Source: Marinobacterium stanieri (lineage in GTDB: Bacteria > Pseudomonadota > Gammaproteobacteria > Pseudomonadales > Balneatricaceae). Taken from it: a DNA stretch of 64,000 bases. This document shows, in pieces, positions 9,085 to 17,889 of the stretch (position 1 is the first letter of the stretch; the number at the start of each line of letters is the position of its first letter). The stretch is from NCBI RefSeq assembly GCF_900155945.1, contig NZ_FTMN01000002.1, forward strand, positions 186,001 through 250,000. The letters are read 5' to 3'. Both the position numbers and the translations under genes were made by a program. The notes beneath the pieces are model-generated. The model did no database searches. It was not told the origin of the DNA and worked only from the letters and a program-made list of their open reading frames with translations.

Positions 9085-9717
9085 ATGACAAAAAATCTCA
9101 CTGCGACGCTGCTGGTGGCAACGTCCCTATTCACTGGAAGCCTGGCATACGCAGCGCCCGAACCCGCAGTAGAGATCAGACTGGATACCAGTGTCGGCGT
9201 AATCCAGCTGGAACTGAATGCCGAAAAAGCCCCTATCACCGTGAATAACTTTGTCCAGTATGTTGAGGATGGCCACTACGACGGTCTGATCTTTCACCGC
9301 GTCATTCCCGGCTTCATGATTCAGGGCGGCGGGTTCACACCCGATATGCAGCAGCTGGATACACGGGACCCGATCAAGCATGAGTCCACCAACCAGCTGA
9401 GCAACCGCCGCGGCACCATTGCCATGGCCCGTACCCGTGACCCCAACAGCGCCACGTCCCAGTTCTTCATTAACACGGCTGATAACCGCCGCCTCGATGG
9501 CGTTCCGGGTCGTCCCGGTTATACGGTGTTCGGCAAGGTAACCGAGGGAATGGACGTCGTCGATACGATCAGCAAAACGCAAACCGGCACACGGGGAAGA
9601 TACCGCGATGTACCCGTAACACCCATTGTGATTAATAGCGCCACTGTTATCGCTCCGGAATCAGAGCAGGCAGAGCAGGCAGAGCAGGCAGAGCAGGCAG
9701 AGCAGGCAACAGAATAA
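9085..9717 (+). CDS. ppiA: Periplasmic cyclophilin-type peptidyl-prolyl isomerase with a repeat tail
   Basis: A 210-residue cyclophilin with a cleavable signal peptide (residues 1-22, ending in AYA) and the catalytic core from about 28 to 190. Visible motifs are FHRVIPGFMIQGG (catalytic Arg), SQFFINTAD and GYTVFGKVTEGMDVV. It catalyses prolyl bond isomerisation in the periplasm. The last 17 residues are an (EQA)n tail encoded by a 9-bp tandem repeat, absent from typical PpiA. AAAGGAG lies a few bases before the start. A terminator follows 25 bp after the stop. Confidence 0.9.
   Translation: MTKNLTATLLVATSLFTGSLAYAAPEPAVEIRLDTSVGVIQLELNAEKAPITVNNFVQYVEDGHYDGLIFHRVIPGFMIQGGGFTPDMQQLDTRDPIKHESTNQLSNRRGTIAMARTRDPNSATSQFFINTADNRRLDGVPGRPGYTVFGKVTEGMDVVDTISKTQTGTRGRYRDVPVTPIVINSATVIAPESEQAEQAEQAEQAEQATE
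9662..9706 (+). repeat. Five tandem 9-bp units inside the cyclophilin gene
   Basis: The unit CAGAGCAGG occurs five times head to tail and encodes an acidic (E-Q-A)n tail. The unit is a multiple of three, so copy-number changes keep the frame. Confidence 0.95.
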
Positions 9718-9741
9718 CGCCTTTCAGAATCCGCTAGATAT

Positions 9742-9769
9742 AAAAAAGCCCGACCGAAGTCGGGCTTTT
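9742..9769. terminator. Bidirectional terminator between the cyclophilin gene and paaE
   Basis: The stem GCCCGAC / GTCGGGC with a CGAA loop has A6 on the left and T4 on the right. It separates two convergent genes. Confidence 0.9.
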
Positions 9770-9787
9770 GCGGGTCTTGCAGAGCAA

Positions 9788-10888
9788 TCAGTTGCGCTGG
9801 TCAAAGTCCAGAACGACCTCGTCAGAGATCGGGTGCGCCTGGCAGCTAAGCACGTAACCGGCTTCGATTTCGTGCGGCTCCAGACCGTGAGAGATATCCA
9901 TCTCCACTTCACCTTTCACCAGCTTACATTTACAGGTGGAGCAGACACCGCCCTTACAGGAGTAAGGCAGGTCCATGCCCACATCCATACCGGCATCCAG
10001 GATGTTCTGACCCACGGTGGCCAGATCAAACATGACAGAGCGACCATCGGCAACGACGGTAACCTTGCTCATCTTCTCTTCACCGTACTGAGCCACACGC
10101 GCCTGGGCTTTTTCCAGAGTCGCCTGGGCATCGGCGGAAGAGCTGGCAAAGAGTTCGTAGTGAATCTGGTCGTCGCTCAGACCTTCCATACGGAAACCGC
10201 GAGACACTTCGGTCATCATCGCTTCAGGACCACAGATGAAAGCTTCATCGGTGTTCTTGATATCGATCAAACCGGCTTTCTGCAGTGCGTAGCCTTTCTT
10301 GTTGTCGATACGGCCATTCAGCAGGTCAGCACCCTGGTCTTCATAGTCCATGATGTTGATCCACTGGAAGCGATCCAAGTAACGGTTCTTGACGAAGTTC
10401 AGTTCGTCTTTGAACATTACTGTGTTGGAACGCTGGTTACCGTAGATCAGGGTCACGCGGCTGTTCGGTTCGATGTCCAGCACGGATTTCATGATGGAGA
10501 TCATCGGCGTGATACCGGAACCGGCGGCGATGCACATGTAGTTCTTCGCGTTGTCCGGCTTCAGCTCGGTGTAGAAGCTACCCTGCGGCGGCATCACTTC
10601 AATATCCATGCCCGGCTTGAAGTGGTCGTTGGCGTAGTTGGAGAACTTGCCGCCATCGACACGCTTGATGCCAACACGCATCTTGCCGTCGGTCACACCG
10701 GAGCAGATGGAGTAGGAACGACGGACATCTTCACCGTCGATCATGGCACGCAGGGTCAGAAACTGGCCCTGGATGAAGTTGAATTTCTCGGTCAGCTCTT
10801 CCGGTACAGCAAAGGTCACGCTGATGGCCGAATCGGTTTCCGGCTGCACTTCGGCAATTTTCAGCGTGTAGAAATTGGTGTCAGACAT
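9788..10888 (-). CDS. paaE: Phenylacetyl-CoA epoxidase reductase subunit PaaE
   Basis: It passes electrons from NAD(P)H to the diiron oxygenase PaaAC through FAD and a [2Fe-2S] cluster. The 366-residue protein has an N-terminal FAD domain with RRSYSICSG (residues about 58-66), an NAD domain with AAGSGITPM, and a C-terminal plant-type ferredoxin with CKGGVCSTCKCKL plus a fourth Cys in VLSCQAHP. All four cluster Cys are present. It is the last gene of paaABCDE, nine bases after paaD. Confidence 0.95.
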   Translation of the reverse strand: MSDTNFYTLKIAEVQPETDSAISVTFAVPEELTEKFNFIQGQFLTLRAMIDGEDVRRSYSICSGVTDGKMRVGIKRVDGGKFSNYANDHFKPGMDIEVMPPQGSFYTELKPDNAKNYMCIAAGSGITPMISIMKSVLDIEPNSRVTLIYGNQRSNTVMFKDELNFVKNRYLDRFQWINIMDYEDQGADLLNGRIDNKKGYALQKAGLIDIKNTDEAFICGPEAMMTEVSRGFRMEGLSDDQIHYELFASSSADAQATLEKAQARVAQYGEEKMSKVTVVADGRSVMFDLATVGQNILDAGMDVGMDLPYSCKGGVCSTCKCKLVKGEVEMDISHGLEPHEIEAGYVLSCQAHPISDEVVLDFDQRN

Positions 10889-10897
10889 TGCTTCACC

Positions 10898-11437
10898 TTA
10901 TATCTTTTTGAAATAGTCAAAAGGCTCATTGCAGTCATTGCACTGAAACAGCGCCTTACAGGCGGTGGAGCCAAACTCACTGATTCTGCGGGTGTCGCGT
11001 GATCCGCAATGCGGACACTGGGCATGAGCGTCCGGCGTCAGACCGTCCTCATCCAGCTCGGCATCTTCAGGCGGCGCGATACCGTAGTTGCGCAGCTTGC
11101 GCCGCCCTTCCGGCGACATCCACTCGGAGCTCCAGGCCGGCGACAGTTTGGTTTTCACCTCAACGTCGTCGTAGCCGTTGGCCTTGAGCGCCGCAATAAC
11201 ATCATCGGTAATGGTGTTCATCGCCGGGCAACCCGAGTATGTCGGGGTGATGGTGACCACAATGCGGTCACCGTCACGCTCGACATCACGCAAGATCCCC
11301 AGATCCCAAATGCTCAGTACCGGCACTTCAGGATCCTTAACTTGATCGAGCAGGTCCCAAAGCTCCTTCACCTCAGCGGCGTTGCGCTGCTGGAGGCGCT
11401 GGTACTGCTCTTCTGGCATCAGTGAGATTTCATTCAT
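10898..11437 (-). CDS. paaD: PaaD, Fe-S maturation-type protein of the phenylacetate epoxidase
   Basis: A 179-residue protein of the MIP18/DUF59 family, required for epoxidase activity and probably for cluster assembly. The DUF59 core (DPEVPVLSIWDLGIL, YSGCPAMNTI) is at residues 30-85. A C-terminal zinc-ribbon-like part has CPHCGS and CNDCNEPFDYFKKI. It lies between paaC (25-bp gap) and paaE. It is called paaJ in some Pseudomonas annotations. Confidence 0.93.
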   Translation of the reverse strand: MNEISLMPEEQYQRLQQRNAAEVKELWDLLDQVKDPEVPVLSIWDLGILRDVERDGDRIVVTITPTYSGCPAMNTITDDVIAALKANGYDDVEVKTKLSPAWSSEWMSPEGRRKLRNYGIAPPEDAELDEDGLTPDAHAQCPHCGSRDTRRISEFGSTACKALFQCNDCNEPFDYFKKI

Positions 11438-11462
11438 GATTCTTATTCCTGGCAGCTTGCGC

Positions 11463-12227
11463 TTACCACTGGCAACCCGGGTAAGAACGGTGCGTAATCT
11501 GCATCTCGGTCAGCATGTGACCCAGATTTTCAGTGTGATAACCGGTACGGCCACCACGCACAGCCCAACTATCTTCAGGTACTGTCAGTGTCGCTTCGGT
11601 GAGAATGTCGCTGACCATTTTGTGCCACTCGTCACGCAGCTTGGACACGTCCACCGCGATACCGGCGTCGGCCAGCATCTGTTCGGTTTCGTCCATGTCG
11701 AACAGCTCATGGGTGTAGCCCCAGAGTGAATCGACCGCTTTCTGCGTACGCTTGTGACTTTCTTCGGTACCGTCACCCAGACGCAGAACCCATTCACGGC
11801 TGCGACGCAGGTGATATTTGGTTTCCTTGATACCCTTGGCCGCAATGGCAGACAGGGTTTCATCCTTGGAATGCAGCAGCTGCGGCAGTACCAGGGTGTA
11901 GTACACGTCTGCGAACAGCTGACGTACCTGCGAGTAGGCGAAATCACCTTTCGGCATTTCCATCAGCAGCAGGTTGCGGTATTCACGATCACTGCGCATA
12001 TAAGCGAAGTCATCTTCGGTGCGGCCATCATCAGCCAGCTCGGCTGCATAGGTGTAAAACATGCGGGCGCGACCGATGTAGTCCAGCGCCACGTTGCCGT
12101 AGGCAATATCTTCTTCCAGGAACGGGCCGTAGCTGACCCATTCAGAGATACGGTGACCCAGTACTACAGAGTCATCACCCAGACGGGTGGCGTATTCCAG
12201 CGTTGCCGCTTTGATTGCATCACTCAT
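11463..12227 (-). CDS. paaC: Phenylacetyl-CoA epoxidase structural subunit PaaC
   Basis: PaaC is the ferritin-like partner that forms the PaaAC core of the epoxidase but lacks catalytic function itself. The protein has 254 residues, as expected, and contains DDSVVLGHRISEW, EEDIAYGNVALDYIG and the C-terminal GRTGYHTENLGHML. The start MSDAIKAATLEYA is preceded by GAGGAG; the longer open frame upstream runs into paaB and is not used. Confidence 0.95.
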   Translation of the reverse strand: MSDAIKAATLEYATRLGDDSVVLGHRISEWVSYGPFLEEDIAYGNVALDYIGRARMFYTYAAELADDGRTEDDFAYMRSDREYRNLLLMEMPKGDFAYSQVRQLFADVYYTLVLPQLLHSKDETLSAIAAKGIKETKYHLRRSREWVLRLGDGTEESHKRTQKAVDSLWGYTHELFDMDETEQMLADAGIAVDVSKLRDEWHKMVSDILTEATLTVPEDSWAVRGGRTGYHTENLGHMLTEMQITHRSYPGCQW

Positions 12228-12261
12228 TACTTGTCTCCTCAATCTATCCCGTGAATGCCAA

Positions 12262-12555
12262 TTACATGTTGTTAACGGGATCGGGCAGGACGTAATAAGT
12301 CGCATGGCGGTACGGCTTGTCGTCGTTCGGATCGTAGAAGCAATCCGCATCATCTTCCTGAGAGGCACAGATGTCGCTGGATTTAACAACCCACAGGCTC
12401 ACGCCTTCGCTACGACGGGTATAGCAGTCACGGGCGTATTCCAGTGCCTGTTCGTGATCTTCGGCGTGCAGGCTTCCAACATGCTTGTGGTCCAGACCGC
12501 GCTTGGAACGAACAAATACTTCAAACAGTTCCAGTTTTTCAGTTGGCTTAGTCAT
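12262..12555 (-). CDS. paaB: Phenylacetyl-CoA epoxidase small subunit PaaB
   Basis: This 97-residue protein bridges the PaaAC heterodimers. It shows the typical LFEVFVRSKRGLDHKHVGSLHA start and ends with the tract DDKPYRHATYY. It lies 14 bp downstream of paaA. Confidence 0.95.
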   Translation of the reverse strand: MTKPTEKLELFEVFVRSKRGLDHKHVGSLHAEDHEQALEYARDCYTRRSEGVSLWVVKSSDICASQEDDADCFYDPNDDKPYRHATYYVLPDPVNNM

Positions 12556-12569
12556 TATCAGGTCCCCTC

Positions 12570-13511
12570 TTACGCCGCATTCTGCGCTTTTTTAGCGCGT
12601 TTCTTTTCGTTGTATGCCGCAATGGCGTCACGTACCCACTCACCTTCTTCGTGAGCAGCAACGTGGTGTTCGATACGTTCACGGTTGCAGTGACCGTTAC
12701 CGTTGATAACGCTCCAGAACTCGTCCCAGTTCAGGTCGCTGCTATCGTAGTGGCCACGCTCTTCGTTCCACTTCAGGTTTTTGTCCGGATGCTCCAGACC
12801 CAGTACCTCGATCTGCTTAACGGTCTGGTCAACAAACTTCTGACGCAGGTCGTCGTTGGTCTCACGCTTGATCTTCCACTCCATGGACTTCTGGGAGTGG
12901 GCAGAAGCGGAGTCATGCGGACCAAACATCATCAGCGCCGGCCAGTAGAAACGGTTCAGAGCGTCCTGAGCCATCTCTTTCTGCTCCGGAGAACCGTGTG
13001 CCAGTGCCAGCATGGCTTCATAGCCCTGACGCTGGTGGAAGCTCTCTTCCTTACAGATACGGATCATGCCGCGAGAATAAGGACCGTAAGAGGTGCGCTG
13101 CAGGGATACCTGGTTAACGATGGCAGCACCGTCTACCAGCCAGCCGATTGCTGCGACATCTGCCCAGGTCAGGGTCGGGTAGTTGAAGATGGAAGAGTAC
13201 TTGGCCTTGCCAGTCTGCAGCTGCTCGATCATTTCGGAACGCGAAATGCCCAGAGTTTCGGCTGCAGAGTACAGGTACAGGCCGTGACCCGCTTCATCCT
13301 GAACCTTGGACAGCAGAACCGCCTTGCGACGCAGGGACGGAGCACGGGTAATCCAGTTGCCTTCCGGCTGCATGCCAATCACTTCAGAATGGGCGTGCTG
13401 AGAGATCTGGCGGATCAGGTTTTTGCGGTAATCTGCCGGCATCCAGTCCTTGGGTTCGATCTTCTCTTCCGCTTCGATCTTCCGCATGAAATTTTGTTCT
13501 TCGGGCGTCAT
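12570..13511 (-). CDS. paaA: Phenylacetyl-CoA epoxidase catalytic diiron subunit PaaA
   Basis: PaaA epoxidises the ring of phenylacetyl-CoA, the key step of aerobic phenylacetate breakdown. The 313-residue sequence has the ferritin-like ligands in [11 protein letters not shown] (E and H) and [11 protein letters not shown] (E and H), together with [13 protein letters not shown] and MMFGPHD. It is the first gene of paaABCDE; GGAGA precedes the ATG by eight bases. Genes for phenylacetate-CoA ligase and the beta-oxidation-like steps are not in this window, so they must lie elsewhere. Confidence 0.95.
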   Translation of the reverse strand: MTPEEQNFMRKIEAEEKIEPKDWMPADYRKNLIRQISQHAHSEVIGMQPEGNWITRAPSLRRKAVLLSKVQDEAGHGLYLYSAAETLGISRSEMIEQLQTGKAKYSSIFNYPTLTWADVAAIGWLVDGAAIVNQVSLQRTSYGPYSRGMIRICKEESFHQRQGYEAMLALAHGSPEQKEMAQDALNRFYWPALMMFGPHDSASAHSQKSMEWKIKRETNDDLRQKFVDQTVKQIEVLGLEHPDKNLKWNEERGHYDSSDLNWDEFWSVINGNGHCNRERIEHHVAAHEEGEWVRDAIAAYNEKKRAKKAQNAA

Positions 13512-13979
13512 CGTTCTGCTCTCCGATCTTATGTTTCTTACTTTCGCACTATGTAACAGCTTATTGTACGTAAGCGATTATTTTGTATCGCACCTGCGTG
13601 ATGGAAGCCGTAACCACCGTGTTAATCACAGGCGCGACATCACAAGATACGCTCACCAGCATGCGATAGAGTAAATGTACACCAACTCTTCCAATTAATG
13701 ATACACAAATTGGAATATTTTTTTAAATAAATGTATCACTTGAAAGATTGATGTACCTCAAGTTCCTTAATTCTAGTTCACACTGGCGAATCCGTGATCA
13801 GCTGTACGCACATCCATTTGGCGCAGAGCACGGCGCACCTCAACACCATCAACGCCAAACCAGCCATTTGAAGAAAGAAGCGGCCCTGAACGCAAAACGC
13901 CCTGCCATTTGGCAGGGCGCTATGCACTATAAGAAGAAGACAGGGCGCACAGGGCAAACACCCTGTCAGCAACCCGGCA
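13512..13979. promoter_or_regulatory. paaA upstream region with an inverted repeat
   Basis: This 468-bp gap carries the promoter of the paa operon. An inverted pair TGATACA (13699-13705) / TGTATCA (13732-13738) lies in an AT-rich stretch about 190-230 bp before paaA, with a nested CCAATT...AATTGG at 13691-13713. A phenylacetyl-CoA-responsive repressor (PaaR or PaaX type) might bind here; that is inference. Short open frames in the gap have no convincing start signals. Confidence 0.4.
13894..13919 (-). terminator. Terminator of the chemoreceptor gene
   Basis: The stem CGCCCTGCC / GGCAGGGCG with an ATTT loop is followed on the minus strand by UUUU. It is about 60 bp past the chemoreceptor stop codon. 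Confidence 0.7.
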
Positions 13980-15998
13980 CTACACCTTGAAAGCGGACAC
14001 CACTGCCTGCAGTCGCTCCGTTTGCTGCGCCATCTGACGACAGGCTTCTACCGTCTCACGTGCCCCGTTGGCGGTTTGGCTTCCCACCTGGCTAATCGAG
14101 TGTATATTGCGTTCGATTTCACTGGCCACCTGGGTCTGCTGCTCACCTGCAGAGGCGATCTGGGTGTTGAAATCGAGAATGCGACTGATTGCACTCGAGA
14201 TATGCTCGAGACTACGGCCGACTTCAGAGGAATTGGACACCGTCTGGCCAACCTTGCCGTGCGACACCTCCATCGCTTTCACAGCCTCGCCCACGCCTGA
14301 CTGCAAGCCGAGAATCATGCTTTCTATTTCCGCGGTTGACTCCTGAGTGCGCTTGGCCAGAGTGCGCACTTCATCTGCAACGACGGCGAAGCCGCGCCCC
14401 TGCTCCCCTGCCCGCGCTGCCTCGATCGCCGCATTCAACGCCAGCAGGTTGGTCTGCTCGGCAACGCCTTTAATGACATCCAAAACCTGGGCAATGGTGT
14501 CACTTTCCTTGACCAGCCGGCGGATTGAGCCCATGGCGTTATCGATATCCGTCGACAGCTGGTGTATGTCACCCAGGGTCACCTCAACCAGCTTTTGCCC
14601 CTGCGTCGCTTCGGAATCCACACTGCCGGTTTCACGGGAAGCCACCTGGGTTTGCTTGGCAACATCTTCTGCACTGGCAACCATCTGGTTGACCGCCGTG
14701 GCCACCTGCTCGGTTTCCTGCTGCTGACGTTCAACATCCTCACGGCTTCGGTGAGCAATACCATCCACCACAGCAGCCTGGCTTGCCACAGCCTGCGCCG
14801 TACTGGTGACCTGCCCCAGCAGATTGCGCATCTGCTCAACCATGGCGTTGAACCGCCCCGCCAGTCGCCCCATTTCATCACGGTTGCCGATACAGACCTG
14901 CTGAGTCAAATCACCCTGGGCCACTGACTCCGCTGCCGAAAGCAGCGCATTAATTGCCCTGCGCACCGACACACTGAACCCCAGCATCAGATAGTTCGTG
15001 AGCACAAACACCAGCACAATCGCAGCCAAAAGCCCGTAGAACAACTGCTCCTGCGCCCCATAACGCTGTTGCAGCCGGCCATTCACGAATTGCAGCGCAG
15101 CATCAATGAATGCATACACCTGCTCGGTCGTGGCCGATTCGCGCTGGTAATAGCTGCGCCAGTCATAATCGATATTTTCATCCAGCAGCAAATCGTTCTC
15201 GAAACGAACAACCCCTTGCTCAAGGCTCTCAACGATTGCTTGAGCCGAGTCGATAACGGCCTTTCCATAAACGGCCTCGTTGCCCAGAACAGGTCGCAAG
15301 GCACTATCGAGACGCTTCTGGTCACTTAACAACTCGTCCATCAAACGACTGAGGATTTCAATCATGGTGGAGTTCATGGTGCCCGAACGCACAGTAAGCG
15401 TGGAGAAGCTGCGCATCTGCCCCTGATGCTCAAGCAGCGACTCCATGGAGTCGAGCACCGTTTTCATCAAGACAAAGTTGTTCGGATCCGAATCCTGATA
15501 GAGTCCCGTGTGATAACTGATGGTGTGCACCAGTATCCAGCTTTCCAGAACCAACTGGTTTTCATTGGCAAAGCTGCCTTCGGTATTGGAGCCGGACGAC
15601 ATCAGCGGCTTGTTACTGATGGCCTCAAGCCGCTCAAACGAGTCCGCCAGCTTGCCTTCCAGCCCCAGCTCAGCCACATAGACTTGCAACCTCGCCAGAT
15701 TTTCCGCATAGGCATCACCCAGCTCAGCGATCTCCTGCTGCAGGACATTCGCGGTCTCACGCACTACGGTCAGGTCCCGGACCTCACCGGCGATACGGGT
15801 TAACTCAAGGGCTTGCTGCAGGGCCTCCATTCCGCTCAGCTGTTGCCGGGTAGAATCCTTCCTGGCCGATATATCGCTCAGTTGCATATAGGCCAGCCAC
15901 AACAGGGGAATAAGAAACAGCAAATTGATCAGAATAAATTTAGACAGGTAGGACAGCCTGTTCATCAGGCTGATCGCAGGCGTAAGCAAACTTGGCAT
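13980..15998 (-). CDS. Methyl-accepting chemotaxis protein
   Basis: A transmembrane chemoreceptor that signals to CheA/CheW. In order: an N-terminal membrane helix (about residues 20-45), a helical periplasmic ligand domain of about 270 residues, a second membrane helix (about 315-335), a HAMP domain, and a cytoplasmic coiled coil. The coiled coil contains the highly conserved hairpin tip, beginning about LLALNAAIEAARAGEQGRG. I set the start at MPSLLTPAISLM; a longer frame of 25 residues exists but is not hydrophobic. There is no recognisable Cache or PAS fold, so the ligand is unknown. It stands next to attL, so it was the downstream neighbour of the tRNA cluster before the phage inserted. 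Confidence 0.9.
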   Translation of the reverse strand: MPSLLTPAISLMNRLSYLSKFILINLLFLIPLLWLAYMQLSDISARKDSTRQQLSGMEALQQALELTRIAGEVRDLTVVRETANVLQQEIAELGDAYAENLARLQVYVAELGLEGKLADSFERLEAISNKPLMSSGSNTEGSFANENQLVLESWILVHTISYHTGLYQDSDPNNFVLMKTVLDSMESLLEHQGQMRSFSTLTVRSGTMNSTMIEILSRLMDELLSDQKRLDSALRPVLGNEAVYGKAVIDSAQAIVESLEQGVVRFENDLLLDENIDYDWRSYYQRESATTEQVYAFIDAALQFVNGRLQQRYGAQEQLFYGLLAAIVLVFVLTNYLMLGFSVSVRRAINALLSAAESVAQGDLTQQVCIGNRDEMGRLAGRFNAMVEQMRNLLGQVTSTAQAVASQAAVVDGIAHRSREDVERQQQETEQVATAVNQMVASAEDVAKQTQVASRETGSVDSEATQGQKLVEVTLGDIHQLSTDIDNAMGSIRRLVKESDTIAQVLDVIKGVAEQTNLLALNAAIEAARAGEQGRGFAVVADEVRTLAKRTQESTAEIESMILGLQSGVGEAVKAMEVSHGKVGQTVSNSSEVGRSLEHISSAISRILDFNTQIASAGEQQTQVASEIERNIHSISQVGSQTANGARETVEACRQMAQQTERLQAVVSAFKV

Positions 15999-16296
15999 CA
16001 GGTGTTCCAACTTATTATTTTTGTAGAGTCGGTTTCCAGAAAAAAGCGTTGCCGCTAACTGCCAGCACAGCACCAGTTAACCAATACGGACAGGCATTGA
16101 CGTGCAAAAACGCTTTAACGTCTCATTTAAACAACAAGACAACCGATAGGACATGGCAGAACAGGCCACAAAATTGACATTAAAAGACAGTAGAAACGGA
16201 TAGATGCAATACCGACGCAACATCCGAGCACAGATCAGGCTGTGGGAATGGCTATCAGATACAATAGTAGAACAAAAGAACTAAAGAGGAGGAAAT

Positions 16297-16344
16297 TGGT
16301 GGAGCCTAGCGGGATCGAACCGCTGACCTCAACACTGCCAGTGT
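16297..16344. other. attL, phage attachment site
   Basis: These 48 bases repeat the 3' half of tRNA-Ala (anticodon loop through CCA). They match attR at 54915-54962 except for one base (16331 A against 54949 G). The tRNA is not complete here, so this is the fragment left after insertion. Confidence 0.95.
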
Positions 16345-16569
16345 GTTCTGGACAATAATCCATCCTACTGATTTAGAAGCAATTATTACCTTTTCAGCGT
16401 AGCTGCCAACCTCTACTCCCAACCACACATACACCTGATACAAAAACTCACACCTCAGGCCTAAACCAATTTCCTGAACAAGAAGTTATGAGAAAGAAAC
16501 ACCCCTCGCATGTGCGCACGCACGCATTAGGGAGTAGGTCTAATTTTTTTCAGGAGGCCATCGGAAAAA

Positions 16570-16841
16570 GGTGATAAAGGTGATGGACGGCAGAAATATG
16601 GCTGGAGGCCACGAATCACAAGGACTTCAGGATACACGCAAAAGGTGATTAAACGGTGATAGATTGGTGATGTGTTACCTTTTAGATAGGTGATACTGAT
16701 AAAAAATAAAATACTTATAAAACAATAACCTATAATTCCATCACCTTATTGATCACCTTTCATCACCTTTCAGAGGTAACAATAAATACCATATATATCA
16801 GTCACTTACAGACTTTTTTATACGACATCACCTAAATCACC
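16570..16841. repeat. Array of GGTGAT / ATCACC repeats (candidate origin or recombinase arm sites)
   Basis: GGTGAT starts at 16570, 16579, 16644, 16655, 16666 and 16689. Its inverse, ATCACC, starts at 16740, 16752, 16762, 16827 and 16836. Half of the copies extend to AAAGGTGAT. The two orientations face each other across an AT-rich core. One more extended copy (ATCACCTTT) lies on the other side of the att core at 54865-54873. Confidence 0.85.
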
Positions 16842-17026
16842 TTTCCCCGATGCAAGAATGAAATATCCAGCACTGAACGTATCCCCCAGAACTCCCTGTA
16901 ACCCCCTCTGTACCCGCATAAATCCGCATGAATTCCTGCCACCACCATAGCTACGAAAAGCCCACAGTGGGCCTGTCCTGCAGCCGTATCATGCACCGCA
17001 TAATTACACGCTCAAGAAGCACCGCA

Positions 17027-17045
17027 GGCGTGGAGGGGGACGAGC
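17027..17045. other. Candidate cos (cohesive-end) site
   Basis: The sequence GGCGTGGAGGGG resembles the start of the 19-base P2 cohesive end as I remember it (GGCGAGGCGGGG; 10 of 12 bases agree). It lies between att and the portal gene, where phiCTX carries cos. This rests on a weak match only. Confidence 0.35.
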
Positions 17046-17235
17046 GCGTTTACGGGGTAGTGGTTGGCTGTGGTAGGTGCAGGGACTATTGAAGCGAGTA
17101 GTACCCTCTGCAATGGCTGGAACTATGGCTGTGATTAAGACACCATGCAGATGGCAAGAGGAGATTACTTTTTACTGCTTTCCTGATTGACTACACATCA
17201 TCATTTCGACAGCTATATGACACATGGAGAGGGCT

Positions 17236-17811
17236 ATGTTTACTGTTGACAGCAACTTTATCGGTGAATTTAAAACTGGAGATAATATCAACTACAACCT
17301 CAAGGTTCTCTCGGTCCTTTACCAATCCCAATGTGATGCCCCATCAGAGGACGCCCCCCTCTTTTGTAAGCCAATCATCATTTCTCTCACGTCTGTAGTA
17401 GAAGCGTTGTTACATGACCTGTTTTATAGGATCAACAACTTTACAAGCGAGGGTGTAGAGAACATAGCAGACGAGGTACTGGAGGCTGTAAGAGAGAAAA
17501 CATTGGACCAGTTTGCAACTTACATTGATGGGGCGAAGAAGCATAAGCTTCTTGGTGAAGATGATGATCTTTATGACGAATTACATGCATTACGCCAAGT
17601 AAGAAACCGGATACATATACAGAATGCAAAGCAAATATTAGATAGGGATGAAGTACGAGTGTTTACTCCTGCCTGCCAAGAAAGCGCTGAACTCGCCCTC
17701 GAGCAGGTAATCAAACATGTATCATCAAGCTACATGAGGTCTGATTTCACGCAGGGGTACGTAGACGATTTCCAGCTCCCTTGGGAAGAACGCTTAACTG
17801 ACGAGATGTAA
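17236..17811 (+). CDS. Cargo protein of unknown function with a HEPN-like RNxxH motif
   Basis: A 191-residue soluble, mostly helical protein that I do not recognise as a named family. Residues about 118-130 read ALRQVRNRIHIQN. A motif of this shape (LRxxRNRxHI) is seen in HEPN-like helical proteins, many of them RNases or toxins, though the R-to-H spacing here differs from the canonical Rx4-6H. The start ATG is chosen for the GGAGAGGG that precedes it by three bases. The gene lies between the cos-like site and the portal gene, where phiCTX carries its cytotoxin gene, and it has lower GC than its neighbours. A defence or toxin role is inference. Confidence 0.6.
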   Translation: MFTVDSNFIGEFKTGDNINYNLKVLSVLYQSQCDAPSEDAPLFCKPIIISLTSVVEALLHDLFYRINNFTSEGVENIADEVLEAVREKTLDQFATYIDGAKKHKLLGEDDDLYDELHALRQVRNRIHIQNAKQILDRDEVRVFTPACQESAELALEQVIKHVSSSYMRSDFTQGYVDDFQLPWEERLTDEM

Positions 17812-17828
17812 TAACAGAGTGAATTATC

Positions 17829-17864
17829 AGCAGCGGTTCACTCATGTAGGGATGCACCGCTGCT
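17829..17864. terminator. Hairpin between convergent genes
   Basis: A 9-bp stem (AGCAGCGGT / ACCGCTGCT) with an 18-base loop lies between the cargo gene and the portal gene end. It lacks a clear U run, so terminator function is uncertain. Confidence 0.4.
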
Positions 17865-17889
17865 CAAAGCATTCAACATCCAATTTTTC

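Larger units (their letters stand above)
16345..17235. other. Gene-free left end of the prophage
   Basis: No convincing gene is seen in these 891 bp. The stretch contains an ATTACCTTTT copy (16385-16394) like the sites next to int, the GGTGAT/ATCACC repeat array, one GTTACCTTTT (16674-16683), an AT-rich centre (about 16697-16740) and a cos-like sequence (17027-17045). Confidence 0.7.

Noticed and set aside
9833-11002. 389-codon plus-strand open frame
   Set aside because: Antisense to paaE, with His/Val-rich shadow composition and no ribosome site.
12651-13556. 301-codon plus-strand open frame
   Set aside because: Antisense to paaA, which is a firm call.
13748-13990. 80-codon plus-strand and 64-codon minus-strand frames near the chemoreceptor end
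   Set aside because: They cover a terminator hairpin and lack ribosome sites.
16297-16344. A third functional tRNA-Ala gene at the left end
   Set aside because: Only the 3' half is present; sequence beyond the anticodon loop does not match a tRNA.
16570-16841. CRISPR array
   Set aside because: The repeats are only 6-9 bp, in both orientations, with irregular spacing and no cas genes.
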